Of a stretch of 64,000 bases of DNA, positions 1-10,355 are shown piece after piece. Numbering within the stretch: the stretch's first letter is position 1; each line of letters starts with the position of its first letter. The DNA lies in the NCBI GenBank assembly GCA_003439945.1, contig QVRM01002067.1, positions 1,834,501 through 1,898,500 of the forward strand, read 5' to 3'. Source of the stretch: Dermanyssus gallinae (taxonomy: Eukaryota > Arthropoda > Arachnida > Mesostigmata > Dermanyssidae). Made by a program: the position numbers and the translations under genes. Below the pieces are notes generated by a model, which was not told the origin of the DNA, did no database searches, and was given only the letters and a program-made list of their open reading frames with translations.

Positions 1-41
<41 letters not shown>
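1..41. repeat. (AT)n microsatellite at the window edge
   Basis: Uninterrupted AT dinucleotides, so the tract probably continues outside the window. It is one of about twenty (AT)n tracts here. Confidence 0.95.
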
Positions 42-44
<3 letters not shown>

Positions 45-1355
45 TAGACACGGGCAATAGCCTTTTCTGCACAATGCCTTAATTGTTATAATTGCTGAAA
101 ATGTGTGTCAAAAACGGTTAAGTCAATCACGAATGCACGACAGTCTTTATTGTATGTTGCTAGCGACCTCAAACAATCATAATGACGGCTGGTCACGATG
201 ACAGAGCCTATATGATCACTTTGTAGAATATTTTAGGAAGTCCAAGCCTCACGTCTGGGCATAATTCTGCGACTATACCGGATCCTTGGGTTCCAGCAAG
301 ATTACCTGTCACCTATGCGGACCTTTGCTAGGCAAAGCCTTCGCAGATATATCACAGTTAAACATGGGGTCGGAGGCACCTTACCCAGCCATAACGACCC
401 GTTAACGAATCCAACCAAGGTGGTCAGAAAGTCGGTGGTCGATGCCCTCTCAGGTGTGTGCTTAAGGGTTCCTTTGGTCAGCGACTACGCTGTCTGGCTT
501 AGGCTTTTTACTCTCGGTTCAGTCGGGTTGAAGTTACAGATAGGCTGCAGGGATAGAGGGGGGACGTTCTCTGGCAGTGGTCATCAGAGAGAATTTGGTG
601 GAGTTCCGAAACACTTAAACTTTGATATTTGGACGACGGGGTCATCGGACATCACAGTGGGGCGCTCTGCGATATTTTGAGAAGATAATTAGTTTTGCGA
701 CATCCAATGGGTTAGAGCAAAACCCAACTGAGTATGAGGTTTATATCATTGGTCCAGAGACAGCTGGCATTTTCGCTATTCTAAGTTTACTTCCGGCTTG
801 CCGCGTGACAGGCTATTGCATGAATATTTTTAGGGTTCCCCTGTATTTTCGCCGCATTAGCTTAGCAATTGAACACGGGAGAAAAAGCTCGAGATTGGTT
901 AAATTCTCTTTTCCCAGCTGGTTGCTCACCGGGCTGTACCTTCTATGCTCATGCTTCTCCGCGTCGAGGCTGAATTACCTGTTTGGAGGAATCAACTGGT
1001 CAACATTATCGGTCGATTTAGAGAAAATTAACTTGAAGCTGGGCTTCGCATTGGAATTTATACTTAACCTGCGGTAGCGAGACGATACCCTAGTTCAGCC
1101 TCCTTACCAGTAGCCAGACTCCCTGAAGCTGTTTCTCTTTCAATCGCAGCACACACCGCTTCCTTGCATTTGGCGACCAGCGGTGTTGCGTTCTGTAGGG
1201 CTCTCCCGAAGACGTCTTCTCTTCAACGTGCGTGGTCACAGCTGGCAAATGGCATTCGATGGAGTGGTTTATGAGACCGAACGACTTTGGCCGCTGACAC
1301 AGCGAGGTCACAAGCAGTTTTCTTGCCGGGTGCAAGTGCATTGCGATACGCCCTA
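42..1355. other. No recognisable gene; possible decayed repeat
   Basis: Two overlapping plus-strand ORFs (315-680, 121 codons; 622-1077, 151 codons) show no motif I know and are in different frames. Bases 50-112 resemble a segment near 29688-29745, so part of this stretch is probably a dispersed repeat. From about 1090 onward the sequence may be the upstream part of the non-LTR fossil that becomes recognisable at 1356. Confidence 0.5.
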
Positions 1356-1974
1356 CCGAGCCCTCAGCTGGGTACCCTCTTGGACGGCAAGTCTACACGA
1401 ATATTGGGCGGGCTGAGGTAAGGGACCGAACTAGCCTCTCCTCACTGGTGCAGATGCGGTGACAAGGTCGACTCCCTAGGTCACCGTAGACTCTTCTGTA
1501 CTCAGATTTCAGGCAGAATCTTATGCTACTCGGCCTTGAACGAGACGTTTAGTAGTGTGGTATGGTCGACAGGGCGTTGTGGTCGGCTACTTGTGCGTTT
1601 TGGAGCTTTTCAGTTTAGTCAGAAGCAATGAGAAAAGACCTAATATCAAATGCTGGCGTGGGGTGCGACCCTAACCGAGTCTTTAGCCCCTTAAATGGTC
1701 GGTGCCGACGCATCCCGCACTAATCACACGGTTGCTCGGATTGAAAATTGGAATCAGCCAAGTGCAGAAAGTACTCAAGCCTCAATGGCTCACACTTATT
1801 TTCAACCCTTGCGTTCGAGACATGAGGGGGGCCTGGGTTGCTTACGAAGAAACTGCTCAGCAATGTCGCGAGAATATTGGCGCCTGCTACATTAGATGAG
1901 AAGGCGGGTGAGTATTTACTGCAACGTCTGTCATTAGATGTTCGAATGGGGAATACCGCCTTGGTGAGAGAAAC
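1356..1974 (+). pseudogene. Non-LTR retrotransposon C-terminal fragment, family A copy 1
   Basis: Decayed C-terminal part of a non-LTR retrotransposon polyprotein, readable only by changing frame. In order I see a PSPQLGTLLDG segment (1356 on), a zinc-finger-like CRCGDKVDSLGH with its closing Cys near 1440-1500, then SALNE, then an LAWGAT segment near 1658. The tail matches the other family A copies (LLQRLSLDVRMGNTALV near 1917-1965; compare 9015-9310 and 54445-54728). The PDG-containing piece expected between the finger and LAWGAT is absent, so an internal deletion is likely. In the relatives the finger followed by a PDG...WDxT segment looks like the C-terminal restriction-like nuclease of R2/R4-type elements; that assignment is inference. 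A (TA)n tract follows about 120 bp downstream. Confidence 0.75.
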
Positions 1975-2095
1975 CTTGCCTAGGTAGGCCAGCCCAAGTC
2001 TGGATTTAATGCCTTGAGTCATGCCCCGAGCAGGCCGTGCACAGAAACGCATTTTTGCTTCATCACAAATGCATATTTTGCTACGCATAAAAAAA

Positions 2096-2097
<2 letters not shown>

Positions 2098-2129
<32 letters not shown>
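2098..2129. repeat. (TA)n microsatellite
   Basis: About 16 TA units downstream of family A copy 1, after a short A-rich run; possibly its 3' tail or its insertion target. Confidence 0.9.
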
Positions 2130-2134
<5 letters not shown>

Positions 2135-2498
2135 ATAGGATTCATACCTAGCTTACATCTACTCTCTCATACCGATCTATTAAGATGCATATAGCCCTGA
2201 GTCGTTGGTCTACTGCGCAACGTGGTGTGTCGCACCCGACACCCGAACGCCGCCGGACAGGTGGGTCGACTCGAAAAGAGGCGAAAGAGAAGGAGACTGT
2301 TAACTTGGCGGCGACCGCTGAAAAACCATCCTCAATTGATCGGCCCCCACACGGCACATCTCAACACTATAACGACGCCAACTAATAAAATTATACTTTC
2401 TGCGCTTGCGTTGCTATAGTCGTCTGGCCGAATCTCACGCACGTCGCTCTGACTTCCGGTGTCGTCATTATCTGCTCTAAGCCATAGCGTTCTAACGC

Positions 2499-2540
2499 TG
2501 CGGATACTTGGTGTGACCGTTGTCACACCAAGTATCCGCA
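2499..2540. repeat. Perfect 19-bp inverted repeat (hairpin)
   Basis: Arm 2499-2517 (TGCGGATACTTGGTGTGAC) is exactly complementary to 2522-2540, with only CGTT between. Such an arm length with a 4-base loop is not expected by chance. It could be a foldback remnant, a small-RNA precursor or an amplification/assembly product. Confidence 0.95.
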
Positions 2541-3860
2541 ACAAGGACAGCCAAGCATTTGGCGTTCGAGTTGTCAGGGAGTAGAGCACTCTTCCGGTTA
2601 GGTTGCGTTGCTTTAAAGCCTTGTCAGGCTTCAAGGTAAATCCAAGGTCACATTTATTATCCCGTCAATAATGGTTACACTAGTCTGCTAGAGCTGATTC
2701 TCACATAGATCTGGCTACCGCAGACTACCATACCGGTGCAATTGCATAAATAATTTATAAAACATCTTGTTAAAAAAATATATTTTACTATGTTTATGAA
2801 CACCAAGCGCTCCATTTGCGAAAACGAAGCATACGGCGTTTAAAACTCCCCCCTTCGCAGGGTCAAAGCATATCTCATTTACAGCCAATTCCTTCACGAT
2901 ATGTCTGCGAAACCTCTTTTTTAAATACTTCCTGATGCGATCGCTTTATACATACCAATCAGCATTCCTAATTGAGTAAGGGTGCAGTAAGATTAGCTCC
3001 TCCCCCCTCACACAATGGCTGCTTCCCGATCTCGAAACCGCCATAACTTGCAGCTGCCATATCACCCGACGTCGGCGCTGTTCTTCCACCCGTAGCAGTT
3101 AGACAATGCGACTGGTATAGCGGCTCTTTTCGAGACTGCGCACTAGAGGTCTGAGCTGAGAGCTAAAAATGACTGATTGACTAACAGCTCTACTTTACTT
3201 TAATTTAACTATTTGTTTTTTTTTTGTATTCTATTTAAATCAGTACATTGTATGTATATGAGGTAACATCTATTTTCTTAAGGATGTCTGATCTTAGACA
3301 TCGGATAAAATAAATAAAAACGTCACACATACTCCACATTCGGCCGTATCCAGTTTAGCAGAGATCCACGCACCGAGGCGGCGTTACCCCGCTGAAATCC
3401 AGCGATAGTCTTAAGTGTGGGTGTGCTCTACTTCTTGGTCATGCGTCTGGCCTAAGCTGTCAGAGGTCTTAACTATTCGGTTTAATCTCTGCTAAAGTTT
3501 CTCATGGTTTGTTGGATATGGTTTGTTTATAGTTAGAAATTAACGATGTTGCACTATAATTTCCTTAGCCCTGGGTACTTTTCTTGGGTGGACCTGGGTA
3601 GCTTTTTCCGTTACTCTTTTGCCGGGATCTCGGGTTCGGTATGCAGCATGTTTTCACATCACACGATATAAACATATTCTCTGCATTTATGAAAGATAAT
3701 AATTATGTTCCTAATCAAACCATATTTACAACCCTTACGTAAACCATTTATTAAATATTGTGTTGTGATTATATTGCGTGTGTAAGCCACAAATAACGTG
3801 GCACTTCCAGCCAATAATCACATGTGTTGTAGTATTTTGGTAAAATATGGTTGACAAGCT

Positions 3861-3862
<2 letters not shown>

Positions 3863-3898
<36 letters not shown>
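3863..3898. repeat. (TA)n microsatellite
   Basis: About 18 AT units. Confidence 0.9.
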
Positions 3899-3901
<3 letters not shown>

Positions 3902-4658
3902 AACACGGCATGCAAGTGAGCCTATGTTTATACATTGGATTGGACAGATCATTACTGAAATTTTGCAGTTTTAAGTAAACGTGTTAACCGATTTTATGGG
4001 GAGATTTTGATTTGATTGATCTAGTAATATAACTTTTTTTATGCTAGCACCGATTTTATTCATTCAAAGAGTACCCTCAATTGTAAGTGGCCTCGCCCCC
4101 ATCTCTGAACCAGAATCTCGATTGGGCAATAATTTTAGTTTCTGCATCTCGATGAATGGCTGGCTACACGTGTGTTTTTACTACTTTTAATGGAGTGAAT
4201 TTCCCTCTTCAAAGATAGTTTTGCAGACATAATTTTTTCGTCACACGTAACAATTGAATCCAACAAGGGACACCCGTTATGTCTGACAAGCAAAGAAGAG
4301 CATTTTGGTAGACGCTCTCTTCTGGTGCGCTCGCTCAAATAATGAGGTACCCATTGGATCAACGTTGACACGGAACCATGGGCCCGCCGGCGAGCGACGA
4401 TGGTTGCGTGACACATCCTGAAGCCGTGGCAAGATCGCGCGTTGTCACTCGGGGATTCTATTCCACAGTCGTGCGCAAGCTCAGGCGTAATAGGCTTTTC
4501 AGAACGGGTTTCATCTTTAAGTTGCCGAAGCGGAATTCAGTGAATCAAGTGCAGCGCGAAATCTTCAAAAAAAATGCTGTCCTTATCGAATACGCTCTAA
4601 ATATTTTGGACAGCTTCCAAGCATTTAGGCCTTTATATATAAACTGATAATTAAAAAA

Positions 4659-4661
<3 letters not shown>

Positions 4662-4695
<34 letters not shown>
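4662..4695. repeat. (TA)n microsatellite
   Basis: About 17 AT units after an A-run; could be the tail of an unrecognised retrotransposed sequence. Confidence 0.9.
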
Positions 4696-4698
<3 letters not shown>

Positions 4699-4811
4699 TT
4701 TACAAAGCTCTCGAAGATTCTACAGTCTTTTTTGCTACAAAGATATCTGCTCTGTACACATTAGAGACGTTGCGGGCATTAAAAAAACTGAAAATAAACT
4801 TTCTGTGCAGC

Positions 4812-4814
<3 letters not shown>

Positions 4815-4849
<35 letters not shown>
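4815..4849. repeat. (TA)n microsatellite
   Basis: About 17 AT units. Confidence 0.9.
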
Positions 4850-4853
<4 letters not shown>

Positions 4854-6049
4854 GTATACAACAACAAGACGTCAAGTTTGGCGCCTCATTCTAGGACAGA
4901 ATCTTATTAAGTAAGATAGGAAAGGTTGGCATGAAAAACAAACAAAAAATGAGATTACTTTCGGAAAACAGGACGATTTAGGAACGAGCTATAGTAATGA
5001 TACTAGTGGTGGCATTTTGATGACGCAAAATGGCTAAGATTGAAAGACGGACAGGCAGTCGCCAACGGGATCTGGCTACATAGGTTCGTTGCTGTCGGCG
5101 CTACCAATTGGCTCATCGTCTGAATAAATACGCTGCCGTCAACGTTGCCGCAGACGTTTTTAAGCGCCGCTTGCAGCGCAAACCAAGGCCCTAAAATAGA
5201 TCTTTTGTTTTTGGTTAATCTGTATGTATGCACCAAACATGCATAGCAAAAACAACAACAACAACAGCCACAAATATGCAACGTAACGGCAGTCGACACA
5301 GTTTCAGGTTGGGTCGCTCGTACAAAACGAAAAAGAAGTGACGAAAAAGCCTTCCTGGTTGCGTCCACCGAATCACGCATCATGATTGCCGCCGCTGCTG
5401 CTGCTGCTGCCGGAATCGTTTATTCACGAAGCTTTTGATTCGCAGCATCATCAGCAACGGCAGCTTTTCTGCGTAGTGACGCCTAGTTACCGTAGCGCAT
5501 CTATAGCGATCCAACTCGTCCACAGAACCACCAATGGTCGGACCGGATCGAACGGCTGACGCGACATGGCGCTGCCATAATGTTGTATTAACGACAGCTG
5601 ACGATCACGCTACAAGGTGGACAAGCGATTCAACGAGCGGAGCTAGCTCGATAATGTCGTATCTTCGCTGCAGAAACTCGCTGGTCGGACCTGGTCTCCG
5701 TGACGATCCAGTACGACGTTGGTTGTTGTTCTGATCGTCTTGGCGGTGTTTGCTTATCGTGCTTTTTTGTGATCGTAGGGTGATGATGATGGTGCTGCTG
5801 CTGCTACAACTGTGAAGGTGCAACCGCTTGGCGTTGATGTCAGCTATCAGTAAAAGTGATGAATTGGCAACACAATGATTACGATATAATCAGTGTGACG
5901 CAAAGTAAACACCTCCAAGATTATCCACTCTTTTTTCTTTGTTTTGCTCGGTACTCTTTATCTATTTATGTTCTTGCCGCCATCTTATATTTGTCTTCAT
6001 TCCGTTTGTCGTATGGAATTCTTCTCTTCGTGATTTATAGCATAAACAC

Positions 6050-6051
<2 letters not shown>

Positions 6052-6088
<37 letters not shown>

Positions 6089-6089
6089 T
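6052..6089. repeat. (TAA)n microsatellite, 3' flank of family B copy 1
   Basis: About 12 TAA units on the plus strand, directly next to a T-run (the A tail of the minus-strand element at 6090-6772). Confidence 0.9.
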
Positions 6090-6772
6090 TTTTTTTTAGA
6101 AACAAGGGTTTATTTTATCAATATGTACATGTATCACAATTATCAATATATTACTTATATAATATCTACAATATTGCTTATATTATTCTTATTGCTTGAG
6201 TGTCGGTGACCACTCAACATCATTTTGGCGTTGCCTCTCTGCAATTCTAATGACACTCTCTGTCGGAGGAAAGCGGTCGATCTTGGCTCCGCTGTGGCCT
6301 CGAACAGCTTCTTCCCAAGCTCCTTTGTCAGTTTGAGTGCATCCTTGCCCCAAACGCCAGATGACTCGAGACCGAACGCCATTACAACGTGGTCCTCAAG
6401 GAGATGCGCGTATAGGCGCCGTTTGTGCATCTCCCGTTGGTGGATAATGTTGCCGACGCCCGCGTTGGCTAAAGCACGATAGCCGAGAGCGTACGTGTCG
6501 GACACGGTGACGTCCCATGCCAGCGGCCGATTGCGGTCCCAGTCTCGGCTGGTAAGGCCGTCCGGTCGACGCTTGTCGTCGCTCTGTAGTCCACCAGGCT
6601 CCAGTGTGACACGGTAGCCAGCTTGTCTGAAAGCGCGCCCGAGGATGTCATTTATGGCATCGTGGCGGCCCTGCGTAAGCCCAGCCAGCTTAGTGCAACT
6701 AAGTCGGTGCAGGCCACGTTCATCCACCGTTCCACCACACGGGCATGCCTCTGTCTCAAACATGGCAATGCC
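6090..6772 (-). mobile_element. 5'-truncated non-LTR retrotransposon, family B copy 1, bracketed by (TAA)n
   Basis: The element reads right to left: coding sequence from 6772, stop at 6155, a short 3'-UTR containing AATAAACCC, then an A-run at about 6090-6098. Both ends abut plus-strand (TAA)n tracts (6052-6089 and 6773-6803), as expected for insertion into a pre-existing TAA microsatellite. The Bombyx Dong element (R4 clade, restriction-like endonuclease) is known to insert into TAA repeats. Placing this family near that clade is inference. Confidence 0.7.
6155..6772 (-). pseudogene. Non-LTR polyprotein C-terminus: zinc finger plus restriction-like endonuclease domain, family B
   Basis: An open frame of about 205 codons with no start of its own; the 5' end is lost in (TAA)n. 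From the N-terminal side: a CPCGGTVDERGLHRLSC finger (C-x-C-x9-H-x3-C), a GRHDAINDIL block, RRPDGLTSRDW, then LAWDVTVSDT, and finally a C-terminal FLRQRVSLELQRGNAK block. A Cys/His finger followed by PD...D is the arrangement of the PD-(D/E)xK nuclease of R2/R4-type non-LTR elements, which would nick the target DNA. The reverse transcriptase itself is missing. Related pieces lie at 17830-18038 and 62575-63140. Function of the finger and nuclease is family knowledge; the assignment to that fold is inference from the motif spacing. Confidence 0.75.

Positions 6773-6803
<31 letters not shown>
6773..6803. repeat. (TAA)n microsatellite, 5' flank of family B copy 1
   Basis: About 10 TAA units immediately beyond the truncated 5' end of the element. 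Confidence 0.9.
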
Positions 6804-6804
<1 letters not shown>

Positions 6805-7445
6805 GCATCTATTTTTGTATATCAAAGCTGTAAATTTCACAAAACGCGATTTGATGACTCACGATACATGTTTTATAGTGTCGAAATGTGCTCAAGCCCG
6901 ATTATTTTATCTCGGTCAGTTGCTCTATCTCGAAATACGACGTTGTCACGACAAATCGTTGCTATAAGAGACTCCAAATGAGAACGTGACTACTAGATTA
7001 TCTAGATACAGCCAAACGGAAAGAGAGAAAACACTTGGGTAGCAAATAAAATGAATACACAGCGCTATGCAAGTAGTACCCTATGCAAATGTTACAACTT
7101 TTACATCATAAAGATAGTTTATTTAGTCTATAAGTCATATGAGGAAAACGCGTCAAATCAATAACAATGTTAGAAAGAAGGCAAGCATACATTGAAAACA
7201 TATCTGTACTCAAAATAATATTGAGGTCAATATTTGAGTAGACAACAAGAAGGCAGATATTCATAATGGCTAAAATTTCAAAATAGGAGCGGGCTATGTA
7301 CAAGTGGAGCTGCAGAATGTTGCTCCCACTAGGAACTCCCTTTAAAGAAGTGGCGAACTGCGCTAAGCTTGGACATTGTTAAGACGCGCTTAGAAGGGGA
7401 TATAAAAAATATTTTTCTTGTTGCAGCTATGGCCAGATATATTTC
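6804..7445. other. Intergenic, nothing recognised
   Basis: AT-rich sequence with only short, motif-less ORFs. Confidence 0.6.
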
Positions 7446-7447
7446 TA

Positions 7448-8703
7448 TTAGGTAAGTCGAAAAGTTCGTCGGCTTTTTTACCCGATTTTAAAGAGCCTTA
7501 TTTATGCGGACAACAGTATTTTTATTCAATGATATATTGACCGTTTTGTTAGATAACCTTCGCCCATCGCCTCGGTAGATCCATGATTCCTTTCTCCCAG
7601 AACGTGTTGTCCTTCTCGTCGCCTCCAAAGATTCAAATGTTGTGCCATCAAGGGAGTTCTGGAGAGACCTGAACAAGTGATAATCAGATGGTGCGAGGTC
7701 GGGACTATAAGCTGGGTGCGGCAGCACATCCCAGTTAAACTCCGCCAATTTTTGCCGGGTGGCCAAACTTTTGTGTGGTGTCGCCTTATCATGTTGAAAA
7801 GTGACGCCCCACCTGTTTGACAATTCCGGGCGCTTCGTTGCTACTGCAGCCTTCAAATCTTCGAGTTGTCTGCAGTAGACGACGAAGTTGATCGTCTGAC
7901 CCATTGGAAGCAGCTCAAAATACACGACGCCCTTACAGTCCCACCAGCAGCACAGCATAACCTTCTTCTGATGAATTTCGGGTTTAGGGATAGCTGCGGC
8001 CTGAGAACCTCTAGGGACCCAACTTCTTTTCTGTGTTACGTTTCTGTAGAGTATCCATTTTTCATCGCCGGTTATCAATCTCCTCAGAAATGGCTCATTC
8101 GAGTTCTTCCGGAGGAGTGCCTGACAGGTATCGACTCGCCCTTCATGCTGCCTATCATTGAGGTCGTGTGGTAGCCAGATATTCCGCTTGCACGAGAAAC
8201 CTGCATTATGGAGGCGATTCCAAACGGTTCCGTGGGAGACTCCCGTTACATCTTCAATTTCTTTTATGGTCAAACCTGGGTTCGAAGTAACCAGGCTTAT
8301 GACTTCGTCGGTCTCCACAACATTGGGTCGTCCTGACCTCGGTTCATCTTCGAGATTGAAGTTTCCAGTTTTGAAACGGGCGAATCGCTTTTCGACTGTG
8401 GATTTGTGTACTGCGTTTTCGCCGTAGACTGCACATATCATCCGGGTTGTTTGCGCTGCACTTATGCCTTCACGGTAGGAGAACAACATAATGTGTCGAA
8501 AATGCGTATTTTTGTCCTCCATTGCAAACAGCTGCCAATTCCGCAAACGAAACGGTAAAGTTGGAACCGGTATACCGTCGCGCCGCCACGGCTCTGCTCC
8601 TGAATGTAAACACCCAGCCGCACTCTCAGGCGGCCCTGCTGCAGAGCGCGGGAATTTCAAAAATGTGGTCCCAGAAAGCCGACGAACTTTTTGACTTGCC
8701 TAA
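7448..8703 (-). mobile_element. Complete mariner DNA transposon (mellifera-like), inactive
   Basis: Terminal inverted repeats of about 29 bp at 7448-7476 and 8675-8703, differing at two positions, start TTAGGTAAGTCGAAAAGTTC and TTAGGCAAGTCAAAAAGTTC when read inward. A TA dinucleotide flanks both ends (7446-7447 and 8704-8705), the standard mariner target duplication. Length 1256 bp, normal for the family. The transposase gene runs on the minus strand. Confidence 0.95.
7522..8522 (-). pseudogene. Mariner transposase, frameshifted (DD34D)
   Basis: Cut-and-paste transposase. The start is the ATG at 8522, because MEDKNTHFRHIMLF aligns with the usual N-terminus; upstream codons in the same frame are element 5'-UTR. 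The N-terminal helix-turn-helix region is followed by the WVPHEL-like WLPHDL linker, first Asp in ITGDEKWILY, second in QHDKATPH and third in YSPDLAPSD, with 34 residues between the last two. The usual HDN is HDK here. After SLEAT the frame is lost: FWEKGIMDLPRRWAKVI and then QNGQYIIE continue in another frame with an in-frame stop between them. The open frame that continues to 7488 therefore ends in non-native residues. The copy is defective. Confidence 0.9.
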
Positions 8704-8705
8704 TA

Positions 8706-9014
8706 GCAGTGCATTGCAGGACACGAGGTAATGGCTTTAAAATCCTTTTCGAAAATACATCCCCATATAGACATTCTTCTTAAGCTATTTTATAATTAGA
8801 CTTCACATAAGCTTTTAGTAAAGTTCATTCTAGTACAGGCCCGTAGTGGGCATGCGCAAAAAAACATTTTCAGTAGGCGCACACCTTGATTGCGTATTTT
8901 TGCATCTAAACATTGCAGTAATTTAAATATATAATCTACAGAACTTAGCCGCGTTGTAGTTCATTAATCAATTTATATTACAATCCGGTGTAAATGAACG
9001 TGTTAACTTTCAGC
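8706..9014. other. Intergenic, nothing recognised
   Basis: About 300 bp of AT-rich sequence between the mariner and a non-LTR fragment. Confidence 0.6.
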
Positions 9015-9320
9015 CTATAACAGCCCTGGTGTGCACCATTCGGCAAGCGACCCCAAAACTGAGATCGCGTTGCCCCGCTGGACGTCAATGGAAAGTCTTT
9101 GGCGGAAAAATTGTGCGGCTCTCTTGTCCCAAGTAGTTATCTTTAGTCGTTCGCCCAATTTAGTAAGTATTCTTTCAGTCAAGGGGCCCGGTGGTCCCAA
9201 GGTTTCGAAGGCTACTGGGCTGAAGTTATGGGCTCTTGCCAGTTCGGCATATTTGTTCATCTTGTTCGTTTCTGCTTGGGTCGCGGCGTGACCAGCTCTA
9301 AGTGAACCGAAACCGACCAT
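9015..9320 (-). pseudogene. Non-LTR C-terminal fragment, family A copy 2
   Basis: A 101-codon open frame whose middle reads KYAELARAHNFSPVAFETLG and whose end reads FFRQRLSIDVQRGNAISVLG. These are the last two blocks of the family A polyprotein (compare 1356-1974 and 54445-54728). Everything upstream, including the finger and nuclease motifs, is absent. The Met at 9320 is not a native start. Confidence 0.8.
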
Positions 9321-9333
9321 TGAGGGTGAAAGT

Positions 9334-9373
9334 TCATTAAACTAAAATAATTTTCATTAAACTAAAATAATTT
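9334..9373. repeat. Two-copy 20-bp tandem repeat
   Basis: TCATTAAACTAAAATAATTT is repeated exactly twice at the truncated 5' edge of family A copy 2. Confidence 0.9.
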
Positions 9374-9412
9374 TATCCTAGGAGGTTGTTGATACTTTCA
9401 AATTGCTCAACA

Positions 9413-10230
9413 TCTGTATGGGCATCTTCCTCGACGTAGTTGCAGCCTTCAACAGTTAAAATGAATTGACATCCGAATTTTGTTGGAAGAACCGTTGTGT
9501 CTATCCCAGATGTTTGCTCATTTCAGTTATTCCACTAGCACAGTCACCCTGGTATGGGTCCCACTCTCCTGCAGAAAACAGGTGGTCCGAATTCGTTGTA
9601 TTGAAATTACGTAGAGATAAGTCGAGATGATAACTCTCCAGGAAGTCAGTGCTTGTTTTTGCTGATGATACTACGACGTACTACAAAGTAGCTGAGGAAA
9701 TACGATTCACGCTAGCCCTAGGTGTTAATAAATTAAATCTTCGATTCCAGTTTTTTGCCTAGTTTTCAATGCAATTAAGACCAGCATTATCTCATTTCGA
9801 CAATACTAGGGGATACTTGGCATTCCCCATGACATTTTACTATTTGCAAAGGCGACCAAATTTTCGCAGTTCAGGTTCGCACTTAGTATGGTATTTATTA
9901 CTAGGAGGGAGGGGTGCATGAAGAACCACTCCTTAGAGCTAAGTAAGACAGAATCGTACGTTGCAAGCCTATTTTTAACTAATGTTTGCTAGACAAAATA
10001 CTTACGCGGTCAGTGATCTTGAGGTTAAACACAGACTTTTGTTGAGAAGCTCTATGCGCTACGTACAACCCTGCTAGATTTTAAGATATCTCCCGCAATA
10101 ATTCCACTAGTCATCTCGTTGATAAATTATTTCGGTTTCTACTAGATCCTTGAAACGTTTCGTGCCTAGCGTCATTGAACCTCTGTGAGCGTAAACTTCT
10201 GGGATGACTTTCGTAAACGTTGTGCAACGC
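9413..10230 (+). pseudogene. Fossil non-LTR reverse transcriptase (jockey/CR1-like group)
   Basis: Reverse transcriptase palm readable across several frameshifts and stops. Motif A appears as MGIFLDVVAAFNS near 9416-9455. Motif C is FADD at 9658-9669, followed by VNKLNLRFQFF and, near 9775-9960, a KTSIISFRQY...GILGIP...LSMVFITRR stretch that corresponds to the region after the palm in jockey/CR1-like enzymes. No endonuclease or tail is visible. It is clearly distinct from the R1-clade element that starts at 10309. Clade assignment is tentative. Confidence 0.65.
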
Positions 10231-10355
10231 AACTTGTGAGCTCATTTGTTGCATTTTATATGTATGCATCTACTTCATGCAATACATAGTGTTATAGATA
10301 TGTGCGTATTGTTATTTTATTTTTATTTTTATTATTGTCTCTAAGTAGAGACATA

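Larger units (their letters stand above)
2130..6051. other. Intergenic, AT-rich, no recognised gene
   Basis: Apart from the hairpin at 2499-2540 and (TA)n tracts at 3863-3898, 4662-4695 and 4815-4849, I see nothing assignable. Small ORFs (for example 4378-4647, 5003-5383, 5534-5734) are short, overlap ORFs on the other strand and carry no motif. The stretch 5250-5830 is richer in CAA/GCT/CTG triplet runs than its surroundings and could be untranslated sequence of a host gene, but no splice or start signal decides this. Confidence 0.5.

Noticed and set aside
8158..8427. Plus-strand ORFs over the mariner
   Set aside because: Antisense to the transposase.
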